64,000 bases of DNA from Syngnathus acus (taxonomy: Eukaryota; Chordata; Actinopteri; Syngnathiformes; Syngnathidae). The notes beneath the pieces were generated by a model. It searched no databases, had not been told where the DNA came from, and was given only the letters and a program-made list of their open reading frames with translations. Shown in pieces: positions 48,901 through 63,050 of the stretch (position 1 is the first letter of the stretch; each line of letters opens with the position of its first letter). The DNA lies in contig NC_051105.1 in the NCBI RefSeq assembly GCF_901709675.1, forward strand, positions 10,092,604 through 10,156,603. The letters are read 5' to 3'. The translations under genes were made by a program, and so were the position numbers.

Positions 48901-51299
48901 TTGAGCTTAAGCGGGTCGCAACCATGTGGCTTGTTATCCTCTCCAGAGTTCGCCCCGACTGCCGCAGTTGTGACCTTCATAAGACACGCTCTCCCTGCTG
49001 GGAACACATCCACCCCAGCACGTCCGCTCCACAGCCAGCACTCATTGGGTCATGATGGGGCTAAGCAGTCCCATTAAAGCACGCTCATCTAGGCTAGGAC
49101 CACGTGCACGTGGCATCGAGATGGGCTCGAGCCAAGAGGTCCGGAGCCCGTCCTGTCTCGGTACTGAGATAACACAAAATAATTGTTTTTTTTTTTGGGT
49201 TAAAGTCGCATCTGCGCCACCTCCAGTCTTGTTTCAAGCTGAGCTCAGTGTATTCTAAATCCATTTTTTGGACACGCTGTGGTCAGTTTAATGATCATTA
49301 TGTGGCTCAGATGGAAGAACAAGGGAATAAGGTGAATCGATGTTCGATTTTTACCGTGTGACTTGATTCATGGCTCGCGCTATGATAAATGACCGTCTTC
49401 CCGCTTTGAGGCTAACTCTTTCGAAATGAATTTGTATGTTATGTGTGAAAATTCACCAGAGGTGCCTTCTGGCTTTGCTTTCGGCGTTTCGTTCGTTGAT
49501 TAGTCCTGAAACATTATTAAGTGCGCCCGGGTTAACTAATCCTGACACATGTCGAATACTTCAAGGTAACAAGAAAACATTTCAAATATTCATCATGCGA
49601 TTATTCAGTAGCCGATCTTGTAGAGTCGCAAATCCTCAAGTGCTTGTTTTTAATGCGGTTAGTCAAATGAGATGCAGAATTGACTGTGTTATGAAGATCC
49701 CGTACACCAGCTCGTATAATATCAAGTCGGTGAAGTGATGTCTCGTTGATGGGAGGGCGAGTAAAGAATTAACGCGTTCCCACAACCGCATGCCAGAAAA
49801 ATTAGAGGAACGATAGTGGACATGACAAGTCAGGTCAGACATAAAAAAGTAAAATGGAAGTGACAGACGGAAGTGATCACGAGGTCTGCGAAGCATCCTC
49901 AAGCTGCCGTCAATTTCCGTCCATTCTTGATCATTTCAGAAGCGAACTTAACGATTCTGCCAGATTTGCGTTGTTTGCGAACCGTGTTCCAGCCACCCTT
50001 TTTTAAAGTCAACAACATTTTCAACAAATAAAATAATTTTCACAGGCCAATAAATATTTTCTTTCTTTTTCAGTTTTTTTGTTTATTTGTTTTTTTCATG
50101 GACTTAGATATGACACTTTAAAGTGTTAATTGTTTTATTTATTTTTTTCCCTATTTTTCATGTTTTAAATATGTTTGAAATAAAGATGTATCAATCAATC
50201 AATCAATGCTCATCTCTTTACATTATACAATTTACTGTTTTTTGATATTACTATTTTTATTTTTAACTGACACATATTGTGAAAAGAAAAATGCCACACA
50301 ATGTTGTTTTCGTACATGTTTTGGACAGAATAGTAAATTGCTTTATGACTGGCTAGTATTGAAGTGCCATGTACAGTATCTGCACGCCAAGCAAAAAATA
50401 ATACAAACATACGGTTAATCATCCCACTAAAATTGATATTCATGACAAGGTCTCTCTTTCAGCACTTGCCCAAGTTGGCCATATTTAATCGCTGTGTTTA
50501 ATTGAGTAATTTGAATACTTGCAAAGAACCCTCACTTATTGTGCCAGCACACTCATTCCTCAACTCAACATAATAACAACAACAAAAATCACGCTGTGCT
50601 ATGTAATTAAACTAATCTTCAGGGGCCTTGTTTTGCTCTGCACACCAAATTTGAAACTTGAAAAATGGCATAGTAATGTATTTGTATTATATAATAACGA
50701 GTCCCACGCAGCAAATTTATTAGTCTCCGTTTCTGTAAAACGCAACTTGCATCCCCAGAATTAGCATCTTGTGGTTTGCTTTCCTGAGGAGAAAGTGAAT
50801 TTTTATACGCCTTCGTAATAAATAGCATATTTAAGCACCCAGGAAATCACCGCCAGACATCCATCCCACATCGTTTCATTTATTCTGGAGTGTTTAATTA
50901 AAGCTGGGGAAACTACGTGCAATTTGTGTCTCAACACTGTCTGAGACTGCTTATTAGATATTAAATTGATGCATAATTCAGCCAATTAAGAAAGTAATCA
51001 CACAAAGTAATGTAATGTAAGTTAATTATTACGGCATAAGCAAACAGTTCATCAATGCTGTTTAATGCCGTGACTCTTTAATATGCTCGGCAAGCATGGA
51101 AATTTTTCCGCCTCCATCTTTTGATGTGCTTATTAAACATTGTAGAGGCAGATTAGCGCTTTTCGCTATCCATCGCTCACGTACGACCACGTCGGATAAA
51201 ACGAGACCTGCTTTTTGTTTTCTCCGGGTAAACACGCGTGTCACACTTGACCTTTCTGCCCGGGGTCAGGCTGCTTATATATTGGCCGACATGTTTTCA

Positions 51300-51830
51300 A
51301 CTTAATAGAACTGTTTAGCTGAGATCCCCGGGGCCTTTATATTTATTAAGCCGCAATGAGTTGCATCTGTCTGATGGAATCAAGAGGAGCAATCAGCCGG
51401 GGGTCAATGTAGTAATGGAGAAATATAGACACTCAGGGACACGCGTGCAGACGTGGCACTTTTGCGGCGGATGATTGCCCTGGCTTCCATTTGCAACAAA
51501 CTGGCTTGTGTTCTAATCTTAAATGATTAGCGCGCTCATTACAGCCTCTTGTTGTGCGTTGGATTATGTTGACTATGAACTGCGTGGCCTTTATTGACAG
51601 AGCACCATATGTGAGTCTTGTCTCCTTGTTCTTTCTGAGCTTTATTGATTTATCTTTGTTCAGCCTGTCGTACAGCGTCGCGTAATGCCGGTCATTTTCT
51701 TCAACGGATTTTAAGCCCCTGTCTGGTAATCAGGGATAATTGTCAATTATCACAAGGACCCATCAGATCAATTACTGCCGAATCAATGCGGCCGCACTGG
51801 GTGTGCTTTTCTTTCCTTCCCTTCATCACC
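51300..51830. promoter_or_regulatory. candidate conserved non-coding element
   Basis: Repeat-free sequence with cctttatatttattaagccg, aaatgattagcgcgctcatt, ggcctttattgacag and gataattgtcaattatc. The last is an inverted pair of homeodomain cores (gataattg/caattatc). It ends about 230 bp before a strong CTCF-like motif. Confidence 0.35.
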
Positions 51831-52058
51831 CCCTGGAAATCGTTTTAGTGCTGCGGTTCTCAAACTTTTATATTGAGGAGGAGCTTTTTACCCAGAAATA
51901 CCTTTTTTTTCATCAAAAAGATGTTTTTTTTAAAAAATTACAGTTAATATTACTTTAAACTACTGTAACATGATACATAATTGAATGTAAATAACTTTTA
52001 CTGCAATTTTTGCTTCAGTTCAATGGACATTGTGGTGATCCTTGTGGTGTGTATGCAT

Positions 52059-52077
52059 TGGCCTCCAGGGGGCAGTA
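52059..52077 (+). promoter_or_regulatory. CTCF-like motif, near-consensus, plus orientation
   Basis: TGGCCTCCAGGGGGCAGTA differs from the common 19-bp CTCF consensus TGGCCACCAGGGGGCGCTA at only three tolerant positions. It is the best CTCF match in the window, isolated in the desert about 16 kb beyond lnpk. It may derive from a transposon, since a repeat-like end lies 200 bp upstream. Confidence 0.6.
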
Positions 52078-53310
52078 CAGCCCAGAAATGCTCCTTAGTC
52101 ATTCTTTGCTTAGGATAAAGAATATATGCTTGTGGATATTGTTATAGTGTCTAGATTTGTGGAAGTTAACCCCGAAAAAATACTTTCAAATATATTCTTC
52201 TCTTCACTAATCCACTCTAACATTATTCAAATCGAATTTAGTGATTGTTTTGGTACCGTACTTGCTTTTGTGGTATTAAGTGTTTTGCAAACCACACTTG
52301 GAGAATCCATATGGATTCAGAATATATCTTAAGTCTCACCCAAAACTCACGCTGTATAATATTTGTAATGGTTATGTTTTGCTGGAAAATCAATGCAGGC
52401 TGAAGTTTTACCGTGCTAGCGTCTGGAGCCGTGAGGGTCTTATTATTGCTGCAGTTTTATCGCGCTATAATGGAGACAAGACGATTGTTACCTGCGCGAG
52501 GTTCTGTATTACGTCTTCTCCTGCAAAGTGAGCAGGCCCCCCCTTTCTCGTCTGGCAGGCGAGATGACTTTTGTAATGAAAGTTAATGTCACGGAGTCCT
52601 TATTTTCCTCAAGATAGTTACGCTTGTACCTCATGAAGGAAAGGCGCCATTCGCCCGCTCGCTCGCTTCTACCGTGTATGGAAACAAATGTGCTGCTGTA
52701 ATGGAAAAGCCCGGTCAGCAGCCTGATGTATTATCTTCTCCTCAGCGTATTTATTTACACTCAGCTACTCCACAAATTGTCTTGTCATCTTAATGGGTGA
52801 CAATTAATCTGTTGCCAAGCAGGCCGAGGTGAATGAAAGAGATGGACTTTATTTTCCCCCCCAAACTTTGTTTCGGGTTTAAATGTGCCACCGTGCCGTT
52901 TACGTCTAGTAAACACAAATAATTCATCTGAGTGAAGTGTTATTTGTCAAATTACGATTAACATGCATTTCTTTGCTTTTTTTTTTTTTTTAAGAGCTTC
53001 TATTGGAGATCTTATTCAAGGACAAACCTTGCCTTGGGCAGAGAGGAAGGACACGCTAAATCAAGACAAATGGTAAGGTCATCATTAAATCTATTGTAGC
53101 ATCTGTAATGCTTAATGCGCAGCATATTGCGGCGACATATTAGTTATCGAATCCTTGTTTAAGACCAGCGCCGGAGTATTGTTGTCCCTTTCAATCTGTG
53201 TGAAATGTACAATAATCATTTTCAGTAAGTCTAGCAGAGATTGACATTTAACCAGTGTCCAAACTGCTCATATTTCATCCCCACCTGAAAGAGGCCTCCA
53301 TAGAGTATAA

Positions 53311-53311
<1 letters not shown>

Positions 53312-53372
<61 letters not shown>
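53312..53372. repeat. (CA)n microsatellite
   Basis: About 30 uninterrupted CA units. Confidence 0.97.
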
Positions 53373-53382
<10 letters not shown>

Positions 53383-56300
53383 CCTCTGCATCAGACCAAG
53401 AGAAAACAGAGTCTGCACTTTGTGCACAGCTATTTATATCAATAAGTCCCGTGCTGAGAGGCACAAAATGAGCGTTTAAGCCGCAGGGCCCAGAGAGCTC
53501 GGAAGCAGGTGGGCAGGCTGCTCGGAGGTGTCTGGGCAAAGGGGGGAGGAAGGGGGGGGGGGGGGGGGTTCACTCTTTATACAGGTGTTGCCCATCTTGC
53601 CGCGCGTCCGGTACGATTTGAGAAGGAACGGGACAGCTGGAGCCGTCGGCGGGCCGGCAACGGGCAGGCGAGAAAGAGCCTCGTCTCACTGCCGGGGCCT
53701 CCGTAGGTCAGTGCCTCCGCCCAAAGGGATGGTGGAGCGAAACGCTATCAATTCCCCAAACAAAGGAGCCACTTGAGCCGCCACAAAGGAAACATATGTG
53801 ATGGAGCTGACGCGCGAGCAGCAGCTCACTTGAACATGTCAGCCTCTTCTAATTAGCTTTGTTAAGTCCCTCTGCTGTCTGCCCAACTGAGGCCTCTCTC
53901 CGAGTCACATGAGGGCTTTGTGTTTACAAGGGCAAAGGCTTGGACTTGCTCCCAAAACACGCAAATGTGCCTGTGTGTGTGTTGCTTGAAAGGCTCGCTG
54001 ATTTAATTCTTCCTTAAATGAGAGCTGAAGACAAACATTTTCCTAAATCTAGATAGATTGACACAGTAATGTCCTATTGATTTTGCTTGGGCGATCAAGC
54101 GGCGCTTTACAGCCCTTTGTGAGGTTTTGGCGCACAGCTGAACGTTGTGTTATATTCGCAGCGCTCGCGTGACACCTGCCCCTCCATCATCGGGATGTTT
54201 GGGAGTCGTTACTTCGCCCCTCGTTGTGTTGCGGGCGGACATGTGTTCCATGTTGGAGTCCATGTGAACCCGCTGCTTGGTCATAGTTGATGGAGTTCAA
54301 ACGAGCTGATGATGTGGAAGGACTATTTTCCAGCACCATCAATTTTTGGACTCTTTTTTTTTTTTTTTTTTTAATTTTTAAAGTTGCTAGCCAACGCTTG
54401 ATAAATTAATTTATACATTTATTCTTTTATTTATACAAGCCCAATAGTGCCGTCGAGAAAAAAAAATGAGAACCACGATTGTTGTTATTTTTCAGCTATT
54501 TATTGAACAAGGTGAACAGACAAACACAAAATATGCACAATTGCAGGCAACTACCGAAAAAAAAAAAAAGAATCCTCAAGCCTGGACAATCACATTCGAC
54601 GAATCGGCCATGTTTCAAAATATTGATTTCATATACAAGTAAATTGACTTACGACTTTGGTCATGTAACAAATTAAACTCTGAAATCAATGTGCCCCTCT
54701 AAATTAACCAAATTTTCACAGCCGATTATTCTTCCGATTAATCTTCCGATTAATCGAATAATTGTATGCAAATCTAGTTTTTCCATTTTCAAACAACAAA
54801 AATGGAACGTGAGGTCAGATAGTATTTTTGTCTGTGACTTGGCTGGCCTGTGAATCCTTGTAGCTCAAGAAACTATATCAAGCCAGATTCCAGATCAACA
54901 TACCAGACGTTTGTGTTTACATACAAGAAGTCAGCACGCCTTGATGAATTCATGCAGCGGCCTCCCGCATCCTCGGCTACCGCGAGGATTTGTATTTAAC
55001 CGCGTTTTGTAGAATCCAGCCTCGTTGAGAAGCATCAGGCCCACTGCGAGCTGTGTGACTGCTGCCTGCCATGATCCCGAGAGCTTTACTTTCTCCTTGA
55101 CAGGATGGCCTGAAATGGAAGAAAAAAAAACAATTCTGCGCGATTATATCTCAGAAGGCGTCAGTGTGATGAAGGCTTTCAGTGGCTGAAGGATCTATAA
55201 GGACACGCTAGAATTCCAACTACTCCATCAATAAAATGTTTAACAAGGATTAATATTTGTTTTGGCCATATTGGCTTCGCTGATTGATTCAACTTTTGCT
55301 TTATTTTGTCATAAACCGTTTGCGACACATGACCGGACGAATAAATGTCACGATATTTGTCCTGGGGAAAAGTCATTTAAATAAAGATTGTGTAGCTCTT
55401 GAGGAACGTCTCATTAGTTGAGCCATACACAAGCAATCAGGAGTATATTCCCCTCGACTCCATTTACGACTCGCCATTTCAACAAACAATTTGAATCGGG
55501 AAGCGGTGATGCAAGCTTTTGCAACTATTCATATAACCTGCCGTAAAATAAACAGATAATTATATGTAATGAGTACAAAACGGACAAGTGTTTGATTGCG
55601 AGCAATACAAATGTAAATCAAAATACAATATTAGATTCTGATAAGTGAAGTCAGTCATGACAGCAGATCGGCTTTTCTTTTTTTTTCTTCAGAATGCTTA
55701 GACTAAAAACCAAAGTGCTGTTGTGGAGGAATAGCCAGGTAACAGTCTGGAGATGTCTGGCCAAAAGGGATTTGTCCCCTTCAGGTGGGGGAGGGGGAAG
55801 GAGTAGGGGGGGCGCCATGCCTCGCTATTTTACATTCCTGAATTGCTCAGCTGGCCAAGCATGCTTTCCACGACTCAGGCCCTTGGAAGTGTGTCATAGT
55901 GTCATATGACCGCTGCTTGCTGCAGAATTTATCCAACAAATATGGATTATGTTAAAGTGGCCTGTGAATTGATGAGGATATGCTAATTTGTCCCAGATGG
56001 GTACGTGAGAAGCGGCGGCGGCGGGGACAGCAGAAAGGCATAAGCAGTGTTTGGCAGGTCCATCATTCCGTCATTAAAGGCCACATTATTACTTACAACA
56101 AGGCTTGCATGACAATTGGCGCAATGAATGCAGTCCCTCTGAGAGTAAGCTCGCCCGTTTGCCCGCCGTGTCCTTCAGCTTCCCTTTTTGCCTGTTTAGT
56201 TTTCTCCACGGCTGCGAAAGGCGCTCTGCTCTCCCTCAGCTTGGCACGTCAATAAGACCGGGGCCATTACAGGCTGAAGCCATTCGTTAATATAACGAGA

Positions 56301-58020
56301 TGCTTTTTGCTTTAATTGATAACCGATCAGTGCTGATGAGGCATTATGCACTTGTGGATACAAGGTTGTTGCCGATGTGTACGTTGAACGGGAAGCACCT
56401 GCAAATTTGTTTAAAGGGAAGCAGGAGTCCTCCGGCGCCGCCATTATTCTGTTGTTGAGATGCATTATTATTGAGCTGAGCTGTTTGCTTTCTAGCTACA
56501 CAAGCAGAAAGATAATAGTGGCTTATGCTCAAGTGCGCATGTGGGACACTTTTGGAAATCAACAGCAGCATTAAAAAGAACCCGTCGGAAATGGCACCTT
56601 TGCTGTTATTTCTGGAGGAAAATCAAAACATTAGAAAAATGTTGGATGACATGACTTGATGTATTGCAATGATTTGTATCAAAATAAGCAGATGAGTATT
56701 GCTTAGTTATCTTATTCATATTTACTTTTTCGGACTACAAGTTTTTAGTCCACGAAACAAACCAGCGCAGCAAATGAGTCAAACTTTATTCATCTTCACT
56801 TCAATATAAGGCGCAGCTAATTATATTTTTCAAAAAATTAAAGGATTTAAGTGCACCTTGTCGTCTGAAATATACGGTAATTGTAACAACAGCAAGAGCA
56901 AAAATTAACATTGAATAAGAGTAATCGTAAATTTAGATTTCACTCAGGGTGATCCACTGAGGAATGTGAACATGTCAAAACATGTTTTATATAATACTTT
57001 GGAAAAAAACGCAACTGAATTTAATTGTAGATGGATTAATAAATTATAATAACAAGAATCAAAAACTAATTTGAAGTAGTTTACAGTAGTATAATAGTTT
57101 ATATAATAATATATAATAGTTTGGCATTTAAACCCTTGCGCAATATAAATGTTACCACACGTAATTTATAAATAAACATCATTATAAACCTGACGTACAT
57201 AATATTGTACTACATTACCATACATTTTATATTATGCAGTCTGTCCTATTGACAAATGTCAGTAAGATTTCGATTCAGCCGTACTTTGGTGTGCGGCAAA
57301 TAACCACAGACATCTCATCCCAACATATCAGGGATTATCATCACAAAAATGTCAGAATTAAAGTTGTCAAGATCGGCTTTCTACTTCCCCCCGGAGACCT
57401 CGCGAACCCAGTTGAGAACAAGGGAGGGGGTGTTACCATTTGTCATAGACTTCTCCGCGCTGTATTTGCTCGGGGCATTGTTAACACACCGCCTCCAGCC
57501 CAGGATTTGGCCAGGCCCCCAGCAGATGTAGACCCCTCCGTACACACACACATACACACACTGGAATGAATCCACCCCACCCCTCTGAGGAAGAATAAGA
57601 TGCCCTGGGGCAATTCAGCGAGTGTGCATCAGTTCAGATGAGGCGCGTTAAGTGGCGAGTGATAAATTTGGCATGACAATTGCAAACACCATCACTTTTG
57701 TCTATAATTAATTCCAGTGGTGCCTGAGGCCTTGCTGGTGTTGCGACTGGTGTGGGCCAGCAGTGCTTTGCTAACGAGGACACATTACAGCCAGGATTAT
57801 AGTCGGTCCATATAACGACAGGTTAGTGTGAGGCATTTTAAGCTGTGGTGGTGCCATCTAAAAAGATATTTTTACAGAAAAAATGGATAATAAGAATAAA
57901 TATTTGGTAGCAGTTATTTTTTTTTTATTTCTTTAGCCTGTCTATGGCGTATCACACTATATGTTAGCATTAAGCTATCAGTTTTTCAGTAGACAAAACT
58001 GGATGAAAGATAGAAATGAT

Positions 58021-58024
58021 CATA

Positions 58025-58056
<32 letters not shown>

Positions 58057-58075
58057 GTGTATATATATATATATT
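58021..58075. repeat. (TA)n microsatellite
   Basis: TA units interrupted once by gtgt, forming a near-palindromic block. Confidence 0.95.
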
Positions 58076-60895
58076 TTTTACTATACAGTATTGTATTTAA
58101 CACCACCCTGAATTAAAAGTGTCTTTCATTCAAAGTTTCCCCCAGTAACGTCTTTGGAATTTTAGTAGCACACTATGGTGTTGCTTGGCATTGAATATTT
58201 CAGGCCCACAGATTGCATCTTTAATATTTGGTCCAATGGGTCCAACAACTCAGTTTTTCTCATTCAGTAGTAATGCGGATGCATTAATTAACGGCTTGTA
58301 CTTCTGAGTAGTTTTATGGCGGCTAATGTCCCTCATTAAGTGAGATATAGTTACTCAAGGACATAAAAGAAGCCCTCAGCAGTCCCATTCATCCTGATTT
58401 CACTTGTGAGAGTACTTGGGTACCCACCTTAACCTTTTTGCTAATGTTGCATCTCTGGGCCTCGCCATCCTCCCGTGTCTACCGGCTCCGCCATCCAACA
58501 CGCCACCAATCTGTGTCATTACCTTGTCATTGCATCAAATCACACGATTAGCTTCAGGGGCAGCGGTGTAGGCGGGCTTTGGCGCGGCTAGCTGTTGCCG
58601 GCTAATGGTGCGGTAGCGCCGTGATGGAGCGTTGTGTGCTGTCCTCCGTGCGGGGCCAAGGATGCGCCATCATTCAAGCCTGCCGTAAATGGCCTCAGGG
58701 TGAATCTTGTTTCACTCGCAACTTTCATGTATGGATAGTGTTGCGGCCCTCGGAAAATAATCTCAACTCTGTTTGCGTTTGGGTAAATAGAAAGAAATGA
58801 GCAAAACAGGCTGCTGACTCACATTAATAATATTACTTGTCTTTATAATTTCAAAGACTGTTTCCGCTTTCCCGTTGAAAGAATTAGCAAAGCGTTTAAT
58901 GTAGCATATGAAAGGGGCACGATCCAGCCCTTCGGACAGGTTGTCGATGCAGCCTTTTATAATGCAACGGCTCGCAATTATCTCACGCCTGCTCATTTCA
59001 CACTGACATATCGCTTTTCCTAAATGTCAGTAGTGCACTTGGCTTCCCCCGGCTCACGCGAGCCCTCCGTGCACCGTACACACAGCTATGATGATGCCAG
59101 CGCTTTAGTCCTCAACATGTAGCCCCGCCCCTCCCTCCCTTCCTGCCTCGCCGGCGGGAATAGTGGTTCAGGCATCACCGATCGTTGACCTGGCTATTGT
59201 TGTTTGTGATACTTACTGGTAAACTTTTGCAATCAATACAACATCAGCCGGCCGAGCCCCTGGGAATGAAAACCTGAAACAGCGCACTTAATCTTGGAGC
59301 CGGCCCCTGCTCCCTGCTCTGCCACTAAACTAGGTAGTTGGCCTACTTGATGCGGCATTATTGCCGCAGAGGTCAGATGTGAGCTGTCTTGCTCGCCGCC
59401 TGATGAATGGCTGTTTTTGATAAAGCGCTTCTCCCATCCAGTGAGAGACATTTAATAATGATGGACCATAACTGCGCGCACAAAAAAAAAAATCCTTGTA
59501 CAAGAAAGGGGGGGGGGAAAAATCCCTCCTGCCTGCCCTTCCTTATCTCAGACAGTGAGCAGTGAGACCCACCTTTGGCTAGCAACGGTAGCGCTGTAGC
59601 GCTACAGTCTGATAATGTCTCATGTTTAAATCACTTTAATATTTAACAAACCTCAACTATATAAAATATTTCCATGAGAATTGTTTAAGTGTGTCTGTTG
59701 GGCATCACACCACTAAAATGCTCCAATAAGGCCTCTGCTGTTTTACATCGGAGTCCATTTACAATGCTAACTATGCTAAATGATAGCATTATGTCCACGG
59801 TAATGTAATTTCGCATCCACTTCGCTCTCTGGGGGAACGCGTAATATAATTGAATGCGTGGATGATCGTTTAGCGGCCAAAGCAACAGAGACATTTGATG
59901 CGTATTTATCTTAAGTCTCCAAATAAAACCGTTTTAAATGACTACGGTGACGAAAGTACCGCTTGCGAAATTAAATGCCATTCTCGGGGAAAACAGTGCC
60001 CGGAGCGTCGTGACAGTTTTGACATCAACACCGGCTTTAGTGACAGGAAGAACAGATTAATTGGAACCATAACACATTCCTTAAAGGTGAGGTAAACACA
60101 CCTGACTGTATATTTTTCACCATCAGTTAAATCTCAATTGGATCTCAAACGGAATCCCAAGACGTTGAACAGTTAAATGCATTTTGACGTCCCCGCATTA
60201 TACTGTCACTCGACTATAAATGAATCCTAACTTTGCTCGGCGGCGAGGAATTACCACGTATTTTGAGAAAATGCATCGCGTGCCACGCTTTGAATTATGA
60301 CGGCGGATCCAAATAAATGCGTGATGACTCGGGATAATTTATTGGGTGGCGGTATAGTAGTTCCATATTGAAAAGGGAGCCTAAGTGGGCTACGGAGGCT
60401 CGGTGCACCCGCTGGCCCGAATTGTGAAATGTCAGCGAAGAATGGAGCCTGTTTACTGAAGCTTGGTAAATGAGGGCTTCATTTGGGATGCAGCCGTATT
60501 CAATTATATGGTTATTTATTGATCAGAAACGACGTGTGTCTGTCTGCTGTGTGTAAAGATGAATTTGGTTGGGGGGGTAAAATAAAGTGTCAGGGAAATT
60601 GGCTGATGAAGGATTGCATTTGATCTGAGTGGGAATTCAAGAATGGAGACAGAATGCCCCTGTGTTAAAAAATGGAGCAGAGGTGAATTTGCAATTAAAG
60701 GTTTCCACAAAGAACTGTCAAGCGGGGTTCACAATAGAAAGTGAAAACGCATAACAATGCAAAGTCCACTTTTTTTTTTTTTTTTGAGAAGTGACAGTTA
60801 TTAAAGTTGAACTGAAAACAAATGTTTTGCATTGCTGGATGTCAGACGGTAATGCAACCGAGTGGGCACGTAGTTGACGCGGTGAATTAAATAAT

Positions 60896-61332
60896 GAGAT
60901 TCTCAAACTTTTCACATCAAGTACCACCTTAAAAATGACCACCAACACAACCAATTTAAAAATATAGTAACTTACATTTTAGTCCTAAAATGTAGATTTT
61001 GGTGGTTTTGTCAAATCAATGCCCAGGAAATCAAATATCTATATTAATGAACTGTAGAATGTTTTTTTAATTAAAAAAAATATCATGTCCTTGTCCCCAA
61101 AAAAGAAAATTTTAGAGCAATAATTCAGAAATAAATTTAAGAAATACTTTTGGAAAGCAGGATAGGCAACAAATGTTAGTCTTGAAATATATTAATGTAA
61201 TTGAAATTATTTTTTTACATATTTGTGTAACTCCCTTTTCCAGTTTATTTGCTTAATCCAAATTCAGGCGACCCTTTATGCATCGTCGTAGGGGCGCACT
61301 TTGTCACTTAGGCAAAAAAAAGAGTTTCAGAA
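60896..61332. mobile_element. probable non-autonomous DNA transposon with degenerate inverted ends
   Basis: The left end attctcaaactttt (about 60898) is followed by caagtaccacct, a phrase common in fish repeats. The right end aaaagagtttcagaat (about 61319-61334) is an imperfect inverted copy of the left end. The interior is AT-rich and non-coding. Confidence 0.45.
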
Positions 61333-61710
61333 TGTAAGCAATTAAAAATAAATAAATATATAAATATATTTAAATATTAATAGATATCCCTTTTCATACT
61401 GGTAGCTGCTTGGCTCTCGCCCATGCAAACACAAGAACCGATTTTTGCTTAAATAACAAACAACGATGAACGAAGCGAATCCTGCCCGTTTCGGGGTCGC
61501 CGGGGTGAAATAAGTGTGAAAGTTTTCATCTGTCGACCCCTCTTGTTTGCTCATTTACTGGGCTCAGCTGAAGTGCGCTGGGCTGTGTGATGCACCAGCG
61601 CTCTCACTCGCTCGCTCGCTTTACATCCCTCCTGTAAACACTGTCTATTATATTATTCACACCGGCGTCCTCCCGAGAGAGAGGCAGGGACCCCCTCGTG
61701 AATATGGAAC

Positions 61711-61711
<1 letters not shown>

Positions 61712-61750
<39 letters not shown>
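61712..61750. repeat. (CCAG)n microsatellite
   Basis: Nearly ten perfect ccag units. The minus-strand frame through it reads as Gly-Trp-Leu-Ala repeats and is not a gene. Confidence 0.97.
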
Positions 61751-61751
<1 letters not shown>

Positions 61752-62699
61752 GCAGGCTTCTCGCCGTTGGTCAGCGGCCCTGGGACGCTTGCCGCTCGCT
61801 CTGGTGTCTTTAGCCGGGCTGCCGGGTAATCCCCGGGCAGCCGGGGCTTCTCTGTTGTCTCCCGGTTGTTTTCTGTGTAGTTCATAAATTATAGATGGGC
61901 CATGTCGAGGGCCATCATGCTGCCTGATCCCTGTCTGTGCTGACAGCTGTATGATGCGCACTGAGTGCAGCAGATTGGGAGCTCAGAGTTTCATCAATAA
62001 ATATCACTCTGACCCTCACACTTGGCCTTGTGTCAGTGGTCAAGGTAATGGCTTTTTATTATCGTGAAGGGCAGCCCAGCGTGGGGTAGTCTTAAGGTTG
62101 CTCGTCCATCTCAGGTCTGGAGACGGCCGGAGGAAGGGAGGGGCGGATGAGGCGAGCGAGAGATGAGAGGCGTAGCCGGGCTCCGACTTGAAATGGACTG
62201 CCTCGTTATTATGTGGAGCCCGAGGATGTTTGACAGGGAACAGCGGGGTGCTTTTGTGCGGCGCTCTGGAGGAAGTAGTGATTTTCATGGCCACATTATT
62301 GGATTAAATTAACCTTATTAACCAGCTGTGATGAATCCTATCGAGCTCGGAAAAGATCCGCAAAGAAACGCCACGTGTTTTCCTTTGATTGCCGAGCCTC
62401 GGCTAGGCGCTAACGGGGGGGGTCGGCTCACGGATGACGGGGCTTGAAATGCCATGATTGTGTACTGAAGGCTCGGGCGGCCGGACATGCGGCGTGATGT
62501 CTTCAGACTGCGGCTTTTCAGACAAAACAATAAAGAACAGAAGCAGCGTTTTGTTGAAAGTTCATTCATCAGAAGCTGCATATTTTATTTTTTTTTTTTT
62601 TTTGAAAAGGGTAAAAGCTGCACGCTGTCAGCGAGGCACAAAGGCTAGATGCTATAGATTACTTTAATCCCCTGCCAGATATAAAAAGGATAATTACAT

Positions 62700-63050
62700 A
62701 TTTGTGGTGGAGGCTGTGCGCTGGAAAAAAAAATCAATACAGCCTCTTTGTATGACACTTCATTAGTGTGAAAAAATCTCAGAGCTGAGAAGAACGGCGC
62801 TGCAATTAAATGGTTCTGCTACCTTGGACGCTGTAATGGCTCTATATTATTATATTATTATCCAGTTTATTTGAAATAGTGGTTGCGCTCACGGAGTAAT
62901 TGGAAACCATTGATTATGTACTTTTATGTCTACACTCTTGCACATCATTATGGAGAGAAGCAATAGTTAGTTAGCCCCTCTAATGAAGCACTAATTGCAC
63001 TAAGTAGGTTAAGATGTTAGTCAAACTGTACTCAACTGAAATCGCGCCAC
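62700..63050. promoter_or_regulatory. candidate conserved non-coding element
   Basis: Repeat-poor sequence with closely spaced cores: cttcattagtgtg, gcaattaaatgg, gagtaattgg, ccctctaatgaagcactaattgc. It is similar in texture to the elements at 43 kb and 51 kb. Inference only. Confidence 0.3.

Larger units (their letters stand above)
41375..52058. other. 5' HoxD gene desert, middle part
   Basis: No recognised gene. Balanced, homeodomain-core-rich stretches at 41490-41780, 43020-43620 and 51300-51830 alternate with AT-rich filler. Stretches near 46440-47400 and 48200-48850 have similar texture. A likely transposon relic lies near 44084-44210 and a perfect E-box palindrome at 45983-45994. At about 51853 a phrase (ggttctcaaacttttat) recurs at 60898, suggesting a shared transposon end. 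Confidence 0.5.

Noticed and set aside
49204-49221. CTCF-like minus-strand motif with AGGTGGCGC
   Set aside because: The first half of the motif mismatches at three of five positions.
61604-61961. Minus-strand frames with Trp-Leu-Ala-Gly repeats
   Set aside because: Produced by the CCAG tetranucleotide repeat; no flanking protein similarity.
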